From positions 2,232,001 through 2,296,000 of the forward strand of contig OY762456.1 of the NCBI GenBank assembly GCA_963665785.1: a DNA stretch of 64,000 nt, given 5' to 3'. The notes beneath the pieces are model-generated. The model searched no databases. It was given only the letters and a program-made list of their open reading frames with translations, and had not been told where the DNA came from. The first letter of the stretch is position 1; each line of letters opens with the position of its first letter. This DNA is from UBA7455 sp026713185. Its GTDB lineage: Bacteria > Pseudomonadota > Gammaproteobacteria > Pseudomonadales > Azotimanducaceae. Of the stretch, positions 26,694-36,276 are shown one piece after another. A program made the position numbers and the translations under genes.

Positions 26694-28241
26694 ATGAAGA
26701 ACAATATTGGGTTACTGTTGAGTAAACGAGCTCTGTTGAATGGTACTCGTGATGCCTATGTCGATAGTAAATCAGGTTTGCGGCTTACCTTCGGTGAACT
26801 GGAAGAGCGAAGCAATCGTCTGGCTAATGCAATGCTTGATCAAGGCGTTGAAGTTGGGGACAGGGTTGCATTGATGCTTATGAACAGTGTCGAATTTCTG
26901 GAGTCGTATTTTGCACTGGCAAAAATCGGGGCAGTAGTTGTGCCTCTTAACTGGCGTCTTGTCGCCGATGAACTGGAGTTCATCCTGAAGGACAGCGGAG
27001 CCAGGACACTGATCTTTGGTGAAGAGTTCATCGATCTTGCGCTTGATTTACATGGTCGGGGGAAAAAGACAGACCTTACTACCTGGATTCAGGTAGCAGA
27101 GGATAGCGGTGAATCGCACTTTTCCAGTGACTATGACAGTGTGTTGAATGCCGGCAGTAACGAAGAACCACCGATCAGAGCGGCCGACGATGATCTCCTT
27201 TATATCATGTATACCTCTGGCACCACTGGGCTGCCCAAAGGGGTTGTACATACTCACTTGACGACCATGTGGGCGCTTTTTACCTTCGGTGCGTCAGTAG
27301 ACACCCATGAGGGTGATAAAAATCTGGCTGCGTTACCCATGTTCCATGTGGGCGCCCTGTTGCCTCTAACGATGAATATTTACCAGGGAGTAACCAGTAT
27401 TGTCATGAGGGAATTCAATCCTGTGAGAGCCTGGGAACTGATAGAAGAAGAAAAAATTACTACAGGTCTGCTGGTGCCTGCCATGCTTAATTTCATGATC
27501 CAGATACCTGGTCTGGAGAAGATTGATTACTCTTCTATTCGCTGTATTCACAGTGGGGCATCGCCTTTACCGATAAATCTTATACGGCAGTATGCGGACC
27601 TGGGGATAGAGATTCACCAGGTATACGGATTGACCGAGTCATGTGGTCCAGCCTGTGTTATCAACGCCGAAAATGCAATCAGGAAGATTGGCTCCACGGG
27701 GCGTGCGTTTTTTCATACCGATGTACGTGTTGTAACGGAATCCGGTGAAGATGCAAAACCTGATGAGCAGGGAGAGGTGTGGGTAAAGGCACTGCATGTC
27801 ATGAAGGGTTACTGGAATCGACCGGATGCAACCGCGGAAACCATTACACAGGATGGATGGCTCAGAACCGGTGATGTGGCAATGATAGATGACGAAGGCT
27901 TTGTTTATATCCAGGATCGTATCAAGGACATGATCATTTCCGGCGGTGAGAATGTATATCCGGCAGAAATTGAGAACGTGATTCTTGCACACCCTGAAGT
28001 TGTCGAAGTTGCCGTTATAGGTCAGCCCAGTGAACAATGGGGTGAATCTCCGTTTGCGTTGGTAGTCCGTAAAGGAGAAGAACTGTCAGAAACTGATGTG
28101 TTGAAGTTCTGCGATGGCAGACTGGCGCGTTTCAAGCTACCGAAAGGCGTTGCCTTTATCGGAGAAATACCACGTAATGCCAATGGCAAAGTATTGAAGA
28201 GAGTACTGAGAGAAAAATATCCGGGTCCGGCTCTGGTGTAG
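26694..28241 (+). CDS. Acyl-CoA ligase (AMP-forming)
   Basis: This 515-residue ANL-superfamily enzyme activates a carboxylic acid with ATP and CoA. It has the P-loop-like YTSGTTGLPKGVVHTH (residues about 170-185), QVYGLTESCGP, the A8 motif region WLRTGDVAMIDDEGFVYIQDR, and the catalytic lysine in NANGKVLKR near the C-terminus. The lack of a membrane segment and the short N-terminus suggest a medium-chain or aromatic/short acid rather than a transport-coupled long-chain fatty acid. That is inference. It stands alone, followed by accessory DNA. Confidence 0.9.
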   Translation: MKNNIGLLLSKRALLNGTRDAYVDSKSGLRLTFGELEERSNRLANAMLDQGVEVGDRVALMLMNSVEFLESYFALAKIGAVVVPLNWRLVADELEFILKDSGARTLIFGEEFIDLALDLHGRGKKTDLTTWIQVAEDSGESHFSSDYDSVLNAGSNEEPPIRAADDDLLYIMYTSGTTGLPKGVVHTHLTTMWALFTFGASVDTHEGDKNLAALPMFHVGALLPLTMNIYQGVTSIVMREFNPVRAWELIEEEKITTGLLVPAMLNFMIQIPGLEKIDYSSIRCIHSGASPLPINLIRQYADLGIEIHQVYGLTESCGPACVINAENAIRKIGSTGRAFFHTDVRVVTESGEDAKPDEQGEVWVKALHVMKGYWNRPDATAETITQDGWLRTGDVAMIDDEGFVYIQDRIKDMIISGGENVYPAEIENVILAHPEVVEVAVIGQPSEQWGESPFALVVRKGEELSETDVLKFCDGRLARFKLPKGVAFIGEIPRNANGKVLKRVLREKYPGPALV

Positions 28242-28263
28242 TACCTGTTTGATGCCTCTCTCA

Positions 28264-28494
28264 TGACCCCACAATTTTCAGAGCAGACGGATACCGGTTT
28301 TTTTTCAAGAGAAGAAACGCGCAGGCACGTTCATGTGTTGTCAGCGGAAGGTGAGGCAAAATTCTGGTTGGAGCCAGAAATTAAACTTGTAAAAATTATC
28401 GTTATTCGAGGAACCAGATAAAAATATCGAACAGTTAATTGAGGAGCATTACCATGAGATCGTCAGCGCCTGGAAAGAACACTTTGGCGATTGA
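28264..28494 (+). pseudogene. Frameshifted DUF4160 gene
   Basis: The ATG frame gives the conserved DUF4160 core FFSREETRRHVHVLSAEGEAK and FWLEPEIKL, then ends early at a TAA. The expected C-terminus is present in other frames: KNYRYSRNQIKI in one and EQLIEEHYHEIVSAWKEHF in another. Two single-base shifts, both near A-runs (about 28391-28395 and 28422-28426), would join them into one protein. The normal N-terminus also appears to be missing. DUF4160 genes commonly precede DUF2442 genes, as here. Confidence 0.75.
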
Positions 28495-28720
28495 GGTTAC
28501 GCATATTTCCGCACATGGAATATGGCTGCTCGCGCAGGATGAGGAATTTTTCATGTCGTATGAAGATTTTCCCTGGTTTAAGGAACAGCCTGTCAAGGCG
28601 ATTCTGAATGTACAACAGCTATCCCGGGATCACTATTACTGGCCGGAAATTGACGTAGACTTATCCAAAGCCATTATAAAAAACCATGACAGGTTTCCGC
28701 TCAAGGATAAAATCACTTAA
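28454..28720 (+). CDS. DUF2442 protein
   Basis: This 88-residue small protein has the DUF2442 signature: IEVTHISAHGIWLL, FPWFKEQP and YYWPEIDVDLS. The function of the family is unknown; it is often paired with DUF4160, and the pair has been suspected of toxin-antitoxin-like behaviour. The ATG at 28454 is inside the 3' end of the DUF4160 pseudogene. Its stop overlaps the start of the cas1 fragment (TAATG at 28718-28722), so the two were translationally coupled. Confidence 0.82.
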   Translation: MRSSAPGKNTLAIEVTHISAHGIWLLAQDEEFFMSYEDFPWFKEQPVKAILNVQQLSRDHYYWPEIDVDLSKAIIKNHDRFPLKDKIT

Positions 28721-29178
28721 TGAAACATCTTGTCATCTGTGACTACGGCGCCTTTCTGGGGTTGAATAGTCATCGATTGGCAATCAGTCAGGATAACCAA
28801 ACCAGATACTATCCACTGAATCGTCTCTGCACTGTCACTATTGCCAAGTGTGGGGTCAGCGTTTCCAGTGATTTGGTCGAAGTATTTAGCAATCGCGGCA
28901 TCAAATTGTTCTTCCTGGATTTTCGTGGCGTTGCACGAGCGGTGATACACGCGACGTGGTGGCGGTTGAGCACGGAGATCCGGTTCTTCGCCAACACGTC
29001 CCGGGCGGTGTGGAGTTCGTCGAGTTCGAGATGGGCCACCGTGTCAATTTCAACCGGGAACTATGCTCTTCTTCAACTTGCAATTGCACACTTTCGTGAG
29101 GAACGCCTTGAAGCTGTAAAGCGTTTCTCTCTGGATGTTGCGCGGCGAAGCGGTACTTGTCATGTCGCCCCACTCTGA
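28720..29178 (+). pseudogene. cas1: cas1 fragment (N-terminal domain, then foreign sequence)
   Basis: Residues 1 to about 75 (MKHLVICDYGAFLG, AKCGVSVSSDLVEVFSNRGI, KLFFLDFRGVARAV) match the N-terminal beta-domain of the Cas1 integrase. Homology stops near 28945, where the DNA turns GC-rich. The remaining frame to 29178 does not resemble Cas1, and the metal-binding C-terminal helical domain (Glu, His, Asp/Glu) is absent. No cas2, effector genes or repeat array are nearby. It is a remnant of a CRISPR adaptation module cut by later insertion, or less likely a product of recombination. The type cannot be told from the N-terminus. Confidence 0.72.
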
Positions 29179-29353
29179 AAGGTGTCCTGGTCAGCACCGC
29201 CCGGGCGCGGTTGCGCTAACCGCACCGACTTTCTTGGCCTCATCCGGCCACACCGTTCACCGTCCGTGTGTCCGGGCAGGCCATTCCGACCCAACGCCGG
29301 TGCGCCGCAACTAGATAGTAGTGTTTCCAGATACAACAAAATGACCTAAGCAC

Positions 29354-29383
29354 TTGATTTTCCGGGGGGGGGGGGATGATAAT
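29354..29383 (+). promoter_or_regulatory. Putative phase-variable promoter with a 12-G spacer tract
   Basis: A -35-like TTGATT (29354-29359) and a -10-like GATAAT (29378-29383, five of six consensus) are separated by 18 bases, of which twelve are one uninterrupted G run (29364-29375). Transcription would start near 29390. The subtilase Shine-Dalgarno (GGAGG, 29406-29410) and GTG (29416) follow. One G fewer gives the optimal 17-base spacer, so slippage in the tract could tune transcription. Confidence 0.65.
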
Positions 29384-29415
29384 GCGGATTGGGCCTATCG
29401 CGAGCGGAGGACGGC

Positions 29416-32400
29416 GTGCACAAACTACCGAGGGAACATTGGCTGGCGGGAACGGCGGCATCCATCGTCGTCGCTGCCGGATTGGCAACCGCGTGGCTGG
29501 GACTATTTGGAGGCGAAGAGTCGGGAGACGACCTTAGACACGGAACAGACGGTGTTGCCATCCTGCGGGAGACAGCGGGAGAGCGTATCGCCGTGGTGGA
29601 AGGTCCGTTCAGGGAACCGGGGCCAACCGAGGCGCCACAGCCGGCCGATGGTGACGCCTACCCGCGCCACCACGGCGAAATGGCGCGGGGCCGCATGGCG
29701 CCCCGACCGGCCCCGGAAGGGTCGGACCATCGCGGGGCCGCGGCGCGGTGGCTGGAGTCATCGCTTGGGGTGTCGGAGCTGGCAGCGAGGGCGCAAGTGG
29801 CGGGCCGCGGCTGGACGTTCGGCTACGTGGAACTGTCGCCGGAGGCGGAGCGGAACGAAACCGAAACGGCGTTGGCGGCGTCGGACGCGGAGATCGTCGG
29901 GTCGTCGGGCAGGCTCCTGCGGGCTCGTCTGCCCGGAGACACGCCTTCCCTGGAACGGATCGCGGCCTTGCCGGGGGTTGTCGGCCTGGGAGCGGTTCCG
30001 GCGGAAGTCAAGCTGGCGGGATTCGGCGACGGCCCCGATGCGGGAGCCGGACTGCTATGGGTGTTCGTGACCTTGATGGAGGACGACGTCGACAGCGAGT
30101 GGGGCCGGCGTCTCGAAGTCCTGGGCGCAGCGGTCGGCGACTACGACGGGGACACGCGGGCCTACACGGCGTCGGCGTCTCCCGACGCGATTCACAGGCT
30201 CGCCGAGGCGGACTACGTGGCGGCGGTCGAGCCGATTCGACGGGTCACCGCGCTGCACGACACCGCAGTCCCGGCGATGGGCGCGGATGCCCTGCGCAGC
30301 CGTGACTTTTCGACTCCCGGCGCGTTCACCGGCGTCGACGGCGGTTCGGTCGCGGTCGGCGTGATGGACACGGGCCTCAACGTGAACCATCCGGACATCC
30401 GCACGGGCCGCGAGAGCATTTGTGGCGCGAACTTCCCGTCGCCGGCGGACCGCGGGGACGAACTGGTCGAGGACGAGGACCTGTGGCTCGACTCCGATGG
30501 ACATGGCACGCATGTCACGGGGACCATACTCGGCAACGGCGCGGACGATCCCAGGTACGCCGGAATGGCGCCCGGCGCGCGGCACGTCCGCTTCGCGAAG
30601 GTGTTGCACCGGCAGGGCGTCGGCACCGGAGACACGATCCGGCGCGGGATGGACTACCTTTCCCGCACGACGCGTTGCGGCGGGGCGGACGCGCCGGAAG
30701 CGAAGCCCCACATCGTGAACATGAGCCTCGGGGCGAGCTCGCGGTCGTGGTCGGCGCGCACCGCCGGCGAACGCAAGCTTGACGCGACGGTATGGGAACA
30801 CGGCCAGCTCTACGTCGTCGCGCAGAGCAACGAGGGGGAGTCCGGTTTCGGGGACTACGCAGCGGCCAAGAACTCGCTCGCCGTCGCCGCGGTCCACGAC
30901 ACCGGCGGGCACGCCACGTTCACCAGCGTCGGGCCGACCGGCGACGGCCGCCTGGCGCCTCAGGTCGCCGGGACGGGCATGGACGTCCTCTCGGCCCGGG
31001 GACAGGGAAGCCCGGGCGGCTACGACCGGTTCAGCGGCACGTCCATGGCATCGCCGTCGGTGGCGGGTGTGGCGGCGTTGCTGATGGACGCGCTGCCGTC
31101 CCACCGGGACAATCCGGCACTGGCGCGCGCCCGGCTCATGGCGAGCGCGATCCGGCCCGACGCGTGGCTGGACGACCCCGCGGTCTTCCCGTTGGACAAC
31201 ACCAGCGGCCCGGGAACGATCCAGAACGTCTACGGCATGGGCAAGGTGTCGGCGCACACGGCGGCGCTGGACGGCGACCACGCGAACGGCTGGCGTAGCG
31301 GCAGCGCGACCGCCGAACTGGAGGACGGCGAGTACGGGTACGTCGACATCGAAGTCCCGGCGGGCGCCAGCCGGCTCGATCTGGTGCTGACCTGGGACGA
31401 GCCGCCCGCGGACACCGTCGCGGGTTCGGTTCTGAACGACCTGGACCTGTGGCTCGACCAGGACGCCGATTGCGGAGTGGGGCGTTGCGGGGAACACGCG
31501 TCCCGGTCCCGCATCGACAACGTCGAATGGATAATCGTCCGAAATCCGGCGCCGGGAACGTACCGCGCGAAGGTCGCGGCCGAAGCGGTGTACACGGCGG
31601 CGCCGCGGGCGGCGCTGGCCTGGACCGTCATCCGGGGTCCGTCGACGCCTCGGCTGCAGATACACACCACTCCGGTGGAGCGTGTTCCCGCCGATCGGAC
31701 AAGCGAATTCCGGGCCGTGATTTCCACGGACGGCTATGTCGCCGCGGGTTCGCTGTTGCGCGTGGACTGCTTCGGCTCGTCGGACGGGTGCGACGGGGTG
31801 GAGATCGAATCGGCGGCGATTGCGGACGAATCCGGCACCCTGCGGCAGTTGGAAACCCCGGACAGCCTGGACGGTCTGGACAATAGGAGCCGGCACGATC
31901 GGGTGTTCTTCGGCGCGTGGTTCTCCCTGGGCGAAGTACATCGGGGCGGCGGGGGAAGGAGGGAGGACGTGGAGGTGGTTCTACGCGTACGGGCGGGCGC
32001 AGATCCCGCCACCCTGCGCCTCGTCGCGGACTCGTGGAACGCGGCGGCCGCCGTGGCGACGGTCGCAGTCGCTGGCGCGGGGAGAGCGAATCCGGCAATG
32101 TCGGGAAACGATGGCTTCGCGGCCGCTGCGCGGCTTGAGAATGCCGAGGGATCTGTGGTCGCAAACCTTTCAAGGGCAACGTCGGAGCCCGGCGAGCCGG
32201 CGGCCGTGTTTTTCCCGAATGGTGGAGCGTTCGACAACCGATTCCTGCGTCGACCGGCCGCGTCCCTGTGGTACGAGTGGACCGCGCCGGAATCCGCGAC
32301 CTACCACTTCGCGGTCTCGCACCCGGACGGGGCGGCGAGCCGGCACGCGCAGGTCGGCGTGTACGAGGGAGAGCGGCTTGTTTCCCTCCGGCAGGTCGGC

Positions 32401-35400
32401 GAGAGTCTCTACAACGTCTCCTTTGCCGCCGAGCGCGACCGCACGTACTTCGTCCGCGTGGCGAGCTTCGAGCACGCCGAGCCGCTGGCACTGCGCTGGT
32501 GGTCGGGACGGCCTGCCAACGACGACTTCGTCGACGCGGTCGCCCTTGAAGGCGAGTCCGGAAACGCGGAGGGTACCAACGCCGGCGCGACCCTGGAGCC
32601 CGGCGAGTCGTGGGGCAGCCTTGCAGGGACCACCTGGTTCCGCTGGACGGCGCCCGAGGACGGCGACTGGGTTTTCTACACCGCTCTGGCGACGGAGGAC
32701 GGCGAACAGGTGGCCGGGCCTCGGATGCCGCGGTCTTACGTGTTCGCCGGCGACGCCCTCGCGTCGTTGAGGCTGGTGTCGCCGCACGACCAGGGCGACG
32801 GCTACGTGTCCCTTCGGGGCGGCGTCGAGTACCGGATCGCCGTCGCATCGGCCGATGTGGATGGAACCCCAGACTCGTACGTGCTGAGATGGTTCAAGAC
32901 GAATTCCAAGCCCGAGGACAACGACCGATTCGCGGGGGCGTCGGAACTGCCGGGGGAGAATGCCGGACGTGCGCGGTTATACGTTGACGCCTCCTCCTCC
33001 GTGGAGCCCGGCGAGCCGGTTGAAACGGGCGTTCGGACACGGTGGTGGAAGTGGGATGTCCCGGCGGACGGCCGCTACACCTGGCGGCTGGAGGAGCGTG
33101 GTGAGTATCCATGGCGCCGGGGAGAAGGCGTCCCCGGGCTGCAGGTGCGCGCGTTCGGCGGCGGGACGATAGACGAACTGCACCTGTTGGGCGGTGCCGG
33201 ACCGGGCGCGCCGGGCGAGTTCGCGTTTGACGCGACGGCGGGTGACACGCTGTATTTCGCGGCGGGATTCCCGGGCCAAGGCAACGACGCCTACGACGTG
33301 CGGCAGGCCGAGGTGGACATGGTCTGGGGCGTGACGCCCCGGAACGACGGCGTCGCCGATGCGGCTGCGCTCGATTCTGCTGCCGGCTCGGTCTCCGGCA
33401 CCAACCGCTTTGCAACGACGGACGCGGGTGTGCGCGTCGACCTGACGGGCCGTTCCGCAGTGTGGTGGACGTTCGAGGCCCCGGCGGACGGCTGGTACCG
33501 TTTCGCGGCTTCGGGGGACGGCGGCCCCTGGCTGCTCGCCGTGCGCAACGCCGATGGTGCGGACATCGAGGCTTCGAGCCGGTGGCAGCGGACAGGCAAT
33601 GCCGACGTCCTGTTCTACGCCGAGGCCGGGTCGCGCCATGCGATTTCTCTGGGAACCGGCGGCGGCGGAACCGGCGGCGAATACACGCTGCGCTGGGAGA
33701 CGGCGGAGGCGCCGGTCTGGCTGCGGTACGTGGGACGTCTGGCCGACGGCGACCGTCGACGGGAGGATGGGGGGCCCGTCGAGATCAGGATGCCCGGCGA
33801 ACTCGCGATCCTGCCGGACGGCTTGCCCTGGCGGCGGTCGGCGCTCTACCTTGCGTCAGGAATCGGTCTCAGCGTGTTCTTCCGAGACCCGGAGAGCGGC
33901 GATCTGACACTGGACCATGTAGGGCAAGGCGATCTGTTCCGGGCATCTCTCGCTGTGGACGAGGACAACGCACGCCTGCTCGCCCACGACTGCGGAACCT
34001 GGCAGTCGTATGGACTGTCCGCCGACGGCGGGGCGAGCGGGCCGGAGGAGCTGTCGGTCGCCGACGATCCCGCGAATTGCGGGCGAATCCTGGTCGGGGC
34101 TGATGTGGTCTACCGGATTGGCTCTGCTGGCGTCGACGCGTTCGACGTGGCGGAGGACGGCTCGCTGGGGTTCGCGGCGAGCCATGCCATGGCCAACCTC
34201 AAGGGGGCGGTTCTCACGGGCGCCGGCCGGTTGTACGCGGTCGGTTCCGGTGGCTTGGTGGTGCTGGAGCGGGACGCGGGGGACGGTTCCCTGTCGGCGA
34301 CCGATACCGGCCAAACGTTCGCGGTAGCATCGACTCCGAGAGTGCCGCTCGCCGTGGACGCGGATGCCGGGCGGCTGTTCGTGGTCGACGACTACGGTAC
34401 GCACCTCTTCTCGCTGGACGACCCGCTTGCACCGGCGCGGTTGGGGCGCTTGCCACGCTCGCACCGCGACCACATCTGGCCGTGGCAGCGCAGCGAGGAG
34501 TGGTGCGAAGCCGCAGCCATCCGGGGCGCGCTCGCCGTGGACGTGTTCTGCAGGAGCCAGTCGTTCACGGCTGATTGGCGGCCCGACGACGGCGCGCTGG
34601 TCGAGACGGACCGGATGGACGACAGTAGCCCCGACCGCTTCAACAATCTGGTGCCGGAGTTCGGGTTGCCTACAGGGATGGCCGCGAGCCCCGACGGCAG
34701 ACACGTCTACGTGAGCACTGCGGCGCACGGAATCCTGACGTTCGAGCGCGTAGCCGTGCCATCCGCAACGGGAGGAGGCGTGGAAACGCCCGCGAACCGC
34801 GCCCCGGTGGCCGTCAACCCCGTAGGCGACCGGACGATCGATGTCGGCGAAGTGCTCAGGATCGATCTCATGGACGTCTTCGAGGACCCGGACGGGGACG
34901 CGCTCACGAATTTCGGCGTCAGCCTGAGCAACCAGGGTATCGTGGGAGCAGGTATCCAGATAGTGACGGGACTGCTGACGCTGATGGGCGAGAGCGCCGG
35001 TTCCGTGACGGTCACGGCGGAGGCCTGGGACGGCCAGATCTGGGGCATACACGATTTCGTCGTCACGGTCGAAGCGGTCGCGCAGGCGGACCTTGTCGTG
35101 GAATCCCCCGCCGTGGACGACGACACGCTGAATACCGGGGAGTCGTTCGTTTTCAGCGCGACCGTGCGTAACCGGGGCGGCGGTAGGTCCGATGCCACGA
35201 CCTTGCGCTACTACCGCTCGTCGAACTCGTTGATCTCGACTGGCGACACGGAGGTAGCGACCGATACCATACGCGCCCTTGCGGGGGCTACGACGAGCGC
35301 GGAGTCGGGCTCGCTCACGGCCCCTTCGAGCGCCGGCGCCTACTACTACGGCGCCTGCGTGGACTCCGTGACGGGCGAATCCGACACCTCCAACAATTGC

Positions 35401-36126
35401 TCTGACGGGGTTCAGATAACGGTGTCCGATGGGGACGACGGCGGCACGGACGACCACGGTGACGACATCGGCTCTGCCACGTCCGTGTCGGTCCCGTCGA
35501 CCACGAATGGAGAACTTGAGGAAGGCGGCGACAGAGACTACTTCCGGCTTGCGGTTTCAGGGAACACGACGCTGACGGTGCAGACAACCGGCAGCACGGA
35601 CACGCGCGGAACGCTGTTCGACGCGGACGGATCGTCGCTCGAGACCGACGACGACGGTGGAGCTGGCACCAACTTCAAGATCGAGCTGGACGTGGATGTC
35701 GGAACCTACTACGTCGAGGTCAGGGGGTTCAGTTCGTCGACAACTGGCTCGTATGTATTGGATGTGAGCGACGATTCTGGCGGCAGCGAGGATGGCGTCA
35801 CTACTGCCATCACCGAGTGCTCGGGAAGTAGACGCGACGGCGGCAGTTTAATCGATGTCATAATGCGGGCCACCCTAACAGCGAACCGAACGGTCGGGTT
35901 TGTGCGTGCCGAGGGATATGTCAATGAGAACTTCATCGACGTGGAGATCATCGGGGATATGTCGTCTGGCCAGACGCGCTCCATCACTCTCGATGGCTTC
36001 TTCTCTGACCCATCGGCAACTCGTCTCAATTGTAGAGTGGCCACGACCTGGCTCGAAAGAGGCCAAGCGAGCGGCCAAGGGCGACGCATGCTCCGGGGGC
36101 TCTCACGCGAAGGTGTGCTGCGCTGA
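29416..36126 (+). CDS. Giant secreted subtilisin-like serine protease with tandem C-terminal modules
   Basis: About 2236 residues from a GTG with GGAGG 5 bases upstream; an earlier TTG at 29389 is less likely. A signal peptide (about residues 8-30) and a propeptide come first. The S8 catalytic triad is intact: Asp318 in VMDTGLN, His363 in DGHGTHVTG and Ser543 in GTSMASPSVAG. Four tandem PPC-like modules follow near 896, 1034, 1168 and 1308 (NDxF...EPGEP...WxW.AP.dG pattern). After these come a beta-propeller-like region (about 1435-1790), a cadherin/PKD-like domain (NRAPVAVNPVGDR), a CARDB domain (ADLVVESPAVDDDTL) and a final PPC domain. The gene is visibly GC-rich compared with the host, which points to horizontal acquisition. 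No sorting signal is evident. Confidence 0.92.
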   Translation: MHKLPREHWLAGTAASIVVAAGLATAWLGLFGGEESGDDLRHGTDGVAILRETAGERIAVVEGPFREPGPTEAPQPADGDAYPRHHGEMARGRMAPRPAPEGSDHRGAAARWLESSLGVSELAARAQVAGRGWTFGYVELSPEAERNETETALAASDAEIVGSSGRLLRARLPGDTPSLERIAALPGVVGLGAVPAEVKLAGFGDGPDAGAGLLWVFVTLMEDDVDSEWGRRLEVLGAAVGDYDGDTRAYTASASPDAIHRLAEADYVAAVEPIRRVTALHDTAVPAMGADALRSRDFSTPGAFTGVDGGSVAVGVMDTGLNVNHPDIRTGRESICGANFPSPADRGDELVEDEDLWLDSDGHGTHVTGTILGNGADDPRYAGMAPGARHVRFAKVLHRQGVGTGDTIRRGMDYLSRTTRCGGADAPEAKPHIVNMSLGASSRSWSARTAGERKLDATVWEHGQLYVVAQSNEGESGFGDYAAAKNSLAVAAVHDTGGHATFTSVGPTGDGRLAPQVAGTGMDVLSARGQGSPGGYDRFSGTSMASPSVAGVAALLMDALPSHRDNPALARARLMASAIRPDAWLDDPAVFPLDNTSGPGTIQNVYGMGKVSAHTAALDGDHANGWRSGSATAELEDGEYGYVDIEVPAGASRLDLVLTWDEPPADTVAGSVLNDLDLWLDQDADCGVGRCGEHASRSRIDNVEWIIVRNPAPGTYRAKVAAEAVYTAAPRAALAWTVIRGPSTPRLQIHTTPVERVPADRTSEFRAVISTDGYVAAGSLLRVDCFGSSDGCDGVEIESAAIADESGTLRQLETPDSLDGLDNRSRHDRVFFGAWFSLGEVHRGGGGRREDVEVVLRVRAGADPATLRLVADSWNAAAAVATVAVAGAGRANPAMSGNDGFAAAARLENAEGSVVANLSRATSEPGEPAAVFFPNGGAFDNRFLRRPAASLWYEWTAPESATYHFAVSHPDGAASRHAQVGVYEGERLVSLRQVGESLYNVSFAAERDRTYFVRVASFEHAEPLALRWWSGRPANDDFVDAVALEGESGNAEGTNAGATLEPGESWGSLAGTTWFRWTAPEDGDWVFYTALATEDGEQVAGPRMPRSYVFAGDALASLRLVSPHDQGDGYVSLRGGVEYRIAVASADVDGTPDSYVLRWFKTNSKPEDNDRFAGASELPGENAGRARLYVDASSSVEPGEPVETGVRTRWWKWDVPADGRYTWRLEERGEYPWRRGEGVPGLQVRAFGGGTIDELHLLGGAGPGAPGEFAFDATAGDTLYFAAGFPGQGNDAYDVRQAEVDMVWGVTPRNDGVADAAALDSAAGSVSGTNRFATTDAGVRVDLTGRSAVWWTFEAPADGWYRFAASGDGGPWLLAVRNADGADIEASSRWQRTGNADVLFYAEAGSRHAISLGTGGGGTGGEYTLRWETAEAPVWLRYVGRLADGDRRREDGGPVEIRMPGELAILPDGLPWRRSALYLASGIGLSVFFRDPESGDLTLDHVGQGDLFRASLAVDEDNARLLAHDCGTWQSYGLSADGGASGPEELSVADDPANCGRILVGADVVYRIGSAGVDAFDVAEDGSLGFAASHAMANLKGAVLTGAGRLYAVGSGGLVVLERDAGDGSLSATDTGQTFAVASTPRVPLAVDADAGRLFVVDDYGTHLFSLDDPLAPARLGRLPRSHRDHIWPWQRSEEWCEAAAIRGALAVDVFCRSQSFTADWRPDDGALVETDRMDDSSPDRFNNLVPEFGLPTGMAASPDGRHVYVSTAAHGILTFERVAVPSATGGGVETPANRAPVAVNPVGDRTIDVGEVLRIDLMDVFEDPDGDALTNFGVSLSNQGIVGAGIQIVTGLLTLMGESAGSVTVTAEAWDGQIWGIHDFVVTVEAVAQADLVVESPAVDDDTLNTGESFVFSATVRNRGGGRSDATTLRYYRSSNSLISTGDTEVATDTIRALAGATTSAESGSLTAPSSAGAYYYGACVDSVTGESDTSNNCSDGVQITVSDGDDGGTDDHGDDIGSATSVSVPSTTNGELEEGGDRDYFRLAVSGNTTLTVQTTGSTDTRGTLFDADGSSLETDDDGGAGTNFKIELDVDVGTYYVEVRGFSSSTTGSYVLDVSDDSGGSEDGVTTAITECSGSRRDGGSLIDVIMRATLTANRTVGFVRAEGYVNENFIDVEIIGDMSSGQTRSITLDGFFSDPSATRLNCRVATTWLERGQASGQGRRMLRGLSREGVLR

Positions 36127-36276
36127 GTTGTGGCGGAGCGGCGGGATGCGCCTCGGAAGACGTGAAGACGTGAAGACGGAGCGTGCAAGCGTGCTCCCGT
36201 CGCTCAGCGTGTCGTTGTCTTGCGTACCCTTGACCCAACGCCGTATAACCAATCACCCAGCAACTGAAAATTCTCT

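Noticed and set aside
28700..29400. CRISPR array next to the cas1 fragment
   Set aside because: No regularly spaced direct repeats could be found on either side of the fragment.
30055..31941. Long minus-strand frame opposite the subtilase (also 33856-35457 and several plus-strand frames)
   Set aside because: These are shadows in very GC-rich DNA where stop codons are rare. The translations are Arg/Pro-rich with no family motifs, and the plus-strand subtilase frame carries all the domains.
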